Source of the DNA: Parasulfuritortus sp037439465
GTDB taxonomy: Bacteria; Pseudomonadota; Gammaproteobacteria; Burkholderiales; Thiobacillaceae
NCBI GenBank assembly: GCA_037439465.1
Contig: JBBIVX010000016.1
Location: 3,889 to 67,888, forward strand
Direction: 5' to 3'
DNA: 64,000 nucleotides
Position 1 is the first letter of the stretch, and the number at the start of each line of letters is the position of its first letter. The position numbers and the translations under genes are program-made. Of the stretch, positions 61,692 to 64,000 are shown one piece after another. The notes below the pieces were generated by a model. The model made no database searches and was not told where the DNA came from. It was given only the letters and a program-made list of their open reading frames with translations.

Positions 61692-62414
61692 TCAACCCGG
61701 CCAGGCTGCACCTTGCGCCAGTTTGTTCTCCAGGCTGGGCAGCGTCAGCGACAAGGCGTTCAGCCCCTGATCGTCGGCAAACAGATACATGCCGCCCATG
61801 GGGCTGATCCACTGCACGATGAGGCGCTTCTCGCCTTCCCGCAGGCGGAACATGAGCGGATCGCCGACGCGCAGGCGGCCGATGATGTCGGCGTGACGGG
61901 CAGGCGCACTCGTCCCCACGGGGTCGGCAGGCGTTGCCGCGACAGTCGCCAGCGAAGCCAGCTCGGTCTCGCCCATGCCAAGCTCGGTCTCTTCGCTGAA
62001 GCGCGTCAAGACGCCCTCCTCCGCCGCCACCTGCAGACCTGCCCTGACCACTGCCGCATGCAGCATGGCCAATTGGCCGAACATCTGGTCCCGCTCGGCA
62101 ACAGGCAATTTCATTGCCTCGCACCCCTCCTGTAATCGCTCCAACAAGGTAGGCAACAGCCGCAGCAGTTGCTGGGTCTCTTGTCGATCCGTCTTTGGCA
62201 TGAGGCTCCAGAGCAGGGCATTGACGGTGTGCCAGCCCGCTTCCCAGTCGGGGTGACGGTCACCGCCGCTGAAGTAGATGCCGGCCAGCAGCGCCGACCA
62301 GCGTTCCAGCAGAAAGGCGCTGATCTCGCGGGGCGCGCCCGTCATGGCCAGGCGGTTTTCGATTTGCCTGCGTATGCGTTCGCGGACCTGCTGGTCCCGA
62401 CTCTTGAAAAACAT
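61692..62414 (-). CDS. DUF1631-like protein (C-terminal part only)
   Basis: 240 residues, minus strand, stop 20 bp from the convergent radical SAM gene. The stretch LLWSLMPKTDRQETQQLLRLLPTLLERLQEG resembles the conserved core of DUF1631 proteins, which are usually over 600 residues long; here only that helical core (about 65-160) and a C-terminal PilZ-like beta part (GDPLMFRLREGEKRLIVQWIS, about 180-235) are kept. It may be a stand-alone c-di-GMP-binding protein, but the RxxxR-type PilZ signature is not clear. A GTG at 62417 would add one residue. Confidence 0.65.
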   Translation of the reverse strand: MFFKSRDQQVRERIRRQIENRLAMTGAPREISAFLLERWSALLAGIYFSGGDRHPDWEAGWHTVNALLWSLMPKTDRQETQQLLRLLPTLLERLQEGCEAMKLPVAERDQMFGQLAMLHAAVVRAGLQVAAEEGVLTRFSEETELGMGETELASLATVAATPADPVGTSAPARHADIIGRLRVGDPLMFRLREGEKRLIVQWISPMGGMYLFADDQGLNALSLTLPSLENKLAQGAAWPG

Positions 62415-62545
62415 CACGACTCCGGCCGACTGGCGCTTTGATGACTGGCCGGCATTTTACGACTCCATGAGCAACTTTAACGACTCGCTTGCCCAGGGTT
62501 TCCTGGGGAGAGGGTTTCTGGTAGGCTTCGGCCTGGCCTTTAGAT

Positions 62546-63859
62546 ATGGGGTTTCGAACCGGCATGTTCGACAAGAAACAAGCGCTTGTCTTTCTATCCC
62601 GCCACAAAATCTGGCTGCTGGCCCTTTCCGCTCTCCCCCTGTTCGAGGTCGTCACCGCCTTTGGTACGGCGCCCGACACCTTGACCAACGACATTCAGCA
62701 GGAAACTGTCGCTTACCCCGTGACCTTGCCGCAGCCGCTACCCAACGACAGCGGCAATTTCGATTTCTGGCGCGAGGAGCGCATTCTGCGCGGCGATACC
62801 CTGGTCTCCCTGTTGGCCCGACTGGGTGTCAACCCGGAGGAAGCGCGCGCGGCGGCGGCCAGTCAGACCGGCAACACTGCCATCCGCTTTATCGACGGCC
62901 GCTCGGTCATGGCGCGGGTCACCTCCGAAGGCCGTCTGCTGTTCCTGCGTTATCTGCTCGATGAACAAAAACTTTTCAGCATCGAACGCGCCGGCGACGC
63001 TTTCCGCGCCAGCCTGTCCGCGGTACAACCGGAGCCGCGGGTCATCATGCGGTCCGGTGAGATACGCCATTCCCTGTTCGGTGCCACCGATACCGCCGAT
63101 GTTCCCGACTCCATTGCCTCGCAGATGGCCGAGATATTTTCCGGCGACATCGACTTTCATCGCGATCTGCGCCAGGGTGACCACTTTTCTGTGGTCTACG
63201 AAACGCTCTACCAGGGGGGCAACGCCATCCGCACCGGCCGTTTGCTCGCCGCCGAGTTCGTCAATCAGGGCAAGGCCTATCAAGCCATCTATTTCCGCGA
63301 TCCGAATGGCCACGAAGGCTACTACTCCCCGGACGGCAAAAGCATGAAACGGGCCTTCCTCAAATCGCCCCTGCCTTTCAGCCGCATCTCCTCCGGCTTC
63401 AGCATGGCGCGCTATCACCCTGTACTGAAGGAATGGCGGGCGCATCGCGGCATCGACTATGCCGCGCCGCCGGGGACGCCGGTGCGCGCGGTTGCCGATG
63501 CAACGGTGTCTTTCTCCGGCCGCCAGGGCGGCTATGGCAATCTGGTCATACTGAAACACCAGGGTTCCTACAGCACGGCTTACGGACACCTCTCCCGCTT
63601 CGCCAAGGGCTCCCGCCGCGGCCAGCGGGTGCAGCAAGGTGAAGTGATCGGCTATGTCGGGTCTACCGGCCTGGCGACCGGCCCGCATCTACATTATGAG
63701 TTCCGGGTCAACAACGTGCAGACGAACCCGCTGGCCCTGAAGCTGCCGTCCACCTATCCGCTGGAAGCGCGTTACCGCGCCCAGTTCACCGCCACCGCCG
63801 CGCCGCTGACTGACCGGCTGGCGCGCCTGAGCGGTCGCAACGTCGCAGCCCTCGATTAA
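62546..63859 (+). CDS. M23 family peptidoglycan endopeptidase (LytM)
   Basis: 437 residues; an ATG at 62564 opening MFDKKQALVF is equally possible, and neither has a clear ribosome site. A membrane anchor (about 28-46) leads to a LysM-like/OapA-type region (about 75-230) and the M23 domain. Zinc ligands are seen in HRGIDYA (His-x3-Asp) and HLHYEF, with the third His in AYGHLSRF. It should cut peptide cross-links of peptidoglycan in the periplasm, as E. coli MepM. A terminator-like hairpin follows. Confidence 0.92.
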   Translation: MGFRTGMFDKKQALVFLSRHKIWLLALSALPLFEVVTAFGTAPDTLTNDIQQETVAYPVTLPQPLPNDSGNFDFWREERILRGDTLVSLLARLGVNPEEARAAAASQTGNTAIRFIDGRSVMARVTSEGRLLFLRYLLDEQKLFSIERAGDAFRASLSAVQPEPRVIMRSGEIRHSLFGATDTADVPDSIASQMAEIFSGDIDFHRDLRQGDHFSVVYETLYQGGNAIRTGRLLAAEFVNQGKAYQAIYFRDPNGHEGYYSPDGKSMKRAFLKSPLPFSRISSGFSMARYHPVLKEWRAHRGIDYAAPPGTPVRAVADATVSFSGRQGGYGNLVILKHQGSYSTAYGHLSRFAKGSRRGQRVQQGEVIGYVGSTGLATGPHLHYEFRVNNVQTNPLALKLPSTYPLEARYRAQFTATAAPLTDRLARLSGRNVAALD

Positions 63860-63861
63860 CC

Positions 63862-63884
63862 GCGCCGAACGGCGCTTGCCTTTT
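63862..63884. terminator. terminator after the M23 gene
   Basis: 5-bp arms GCGCC/GGCGC with a GAAC loop, then TTGCC and TTTT on the plus strand. Two nucleotides after the M23 stop, and also placed between convergent genes. Confidence 0.5.
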
Positions 63885-63892
63885 GTGGCATC

Positions 63893-64000
63893 TCACAAAC
63901 CACCTGCTGCACGACCGGGTTGCTGCGTGGCGCGGTGCTCGGGCGCCCGCCCATAACCCTGCATCAGCGGCGGCGCTTCCTCCCGTGCGACCACCGTGTC
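63893..64000 (-). CDS. 3' end of a minus-strand gene (partial)
   Basis: The last 35 codons of a frame that enters from beyond the window and stops at TGA (63893-63895). The tail is Ala/Gly/Pro/Gln/Arg-rich with no identifiable domain. The open frame is short and there is no other evidence for it than the convergent terminator and lack of other features here. Confidence 0.35.
   Translation of the reverse strand, partial: DTVVAREEAPPLMQGYGRAPEHRATQQPGRAAGGL

Noticed and set aside
60306..62135. 609-codon open frame across cca, the radical SAM gene and the DUF1631-like gene
   Set aside because: Crosses three supported genes in another frame and has no family features; Arg/Pro-rich.

Overview
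The window is about 64 kb of GC-rich, densely packed chromosome, with no insertion sequence, phage, CRISPR array, rRNA or convincing tRNA gene. Gene content and order point to a betaproteobacterium, probably near Rhodocyclales or Nitrosomonadales. The main pointers are the divergent kinase/phosphatase/rph/rdgB/hemW and yicC/gmk/rpoZ/spoT block, recG downstream of spoT, and the series lytic transglycosylase, NDUFA9-like protein, cca. This assignment is inferred from gene order, not from a marker gene.

Layout. 0-6 kb: DegS-like periplasmic protease and the glycogen pair glgA/glgP (convergent), then orn. 6-9 kb: M48 protease, an unusual small cytochrome c, rsgA and a DUF2238 membrane protein. 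9-15 kb: a minus-strand run of hslR, histidine kinase, HemY-like FAD enzyme, DJ-1/PfpI protein and a 7TM diguanylate cyclase. 15-24 kb: beta-CASP hydrolase, EndoIII-like glycosylase, dienelactone hydrolase, GcvR-like ACT protein, diguanylate cyclase, prfC, then LysM, lipoprotein, PDC-domain and DUF2799 proteins. 24-28 kb: a two-gene unit of unknown role, a ThDP enzyme of the acetolactate-synthase family and a large GT-A-like protein. 27.7-41.6 kb: the conserved core block, including a PAS-GGDEF-EAL-CZB protein and recG. 41.7-43.6 kb: envelope proteins and an AF1514-like protein behind an IscR-type operator.

43.7-53.4 kb is the most informative region, an oxidative-stress and metal cluster. 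On the minus strand run rubrerythrin, a GlpC-like Fe-S protein, a DUF3501 protein, cyclopropane-fatty-acid synthase and an OxyR-type regulator. Divergent from it runs katG, followed by a small ORF, a ZIP transporter, a ferritin-like protein and an SRPBCC protein. The 380-bp gap between rubrerythrin and katG carries two outward-facing promoters of the same design: a perfect ATAG-N7-CTAT unit, a weaker second unit 7 bp further in, a -35 box directly abutting it and a 17-bp spacer. This predicts that both arms are peroxide-controlled and that the OxyR, last in its own operon, acts on its own transcription. The OxyR keeps the peroxidatic Cys but has Phe where the resolving Cys should be.

53.4-64 kb: an EnvZ/OmpR-type pair divergent from small exported proteins, a Slt-type transglycosylase, an NDUFA9-like protein, cca, a radical SAM protein, a DUF1631-like protein, an M23 peptidase, and the 3' end of a further minus-strand gene. 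Three c-di-GMP turnover proteins and three histidine kinase/regulator genes indicate a signalling-rich free-living bacterium.
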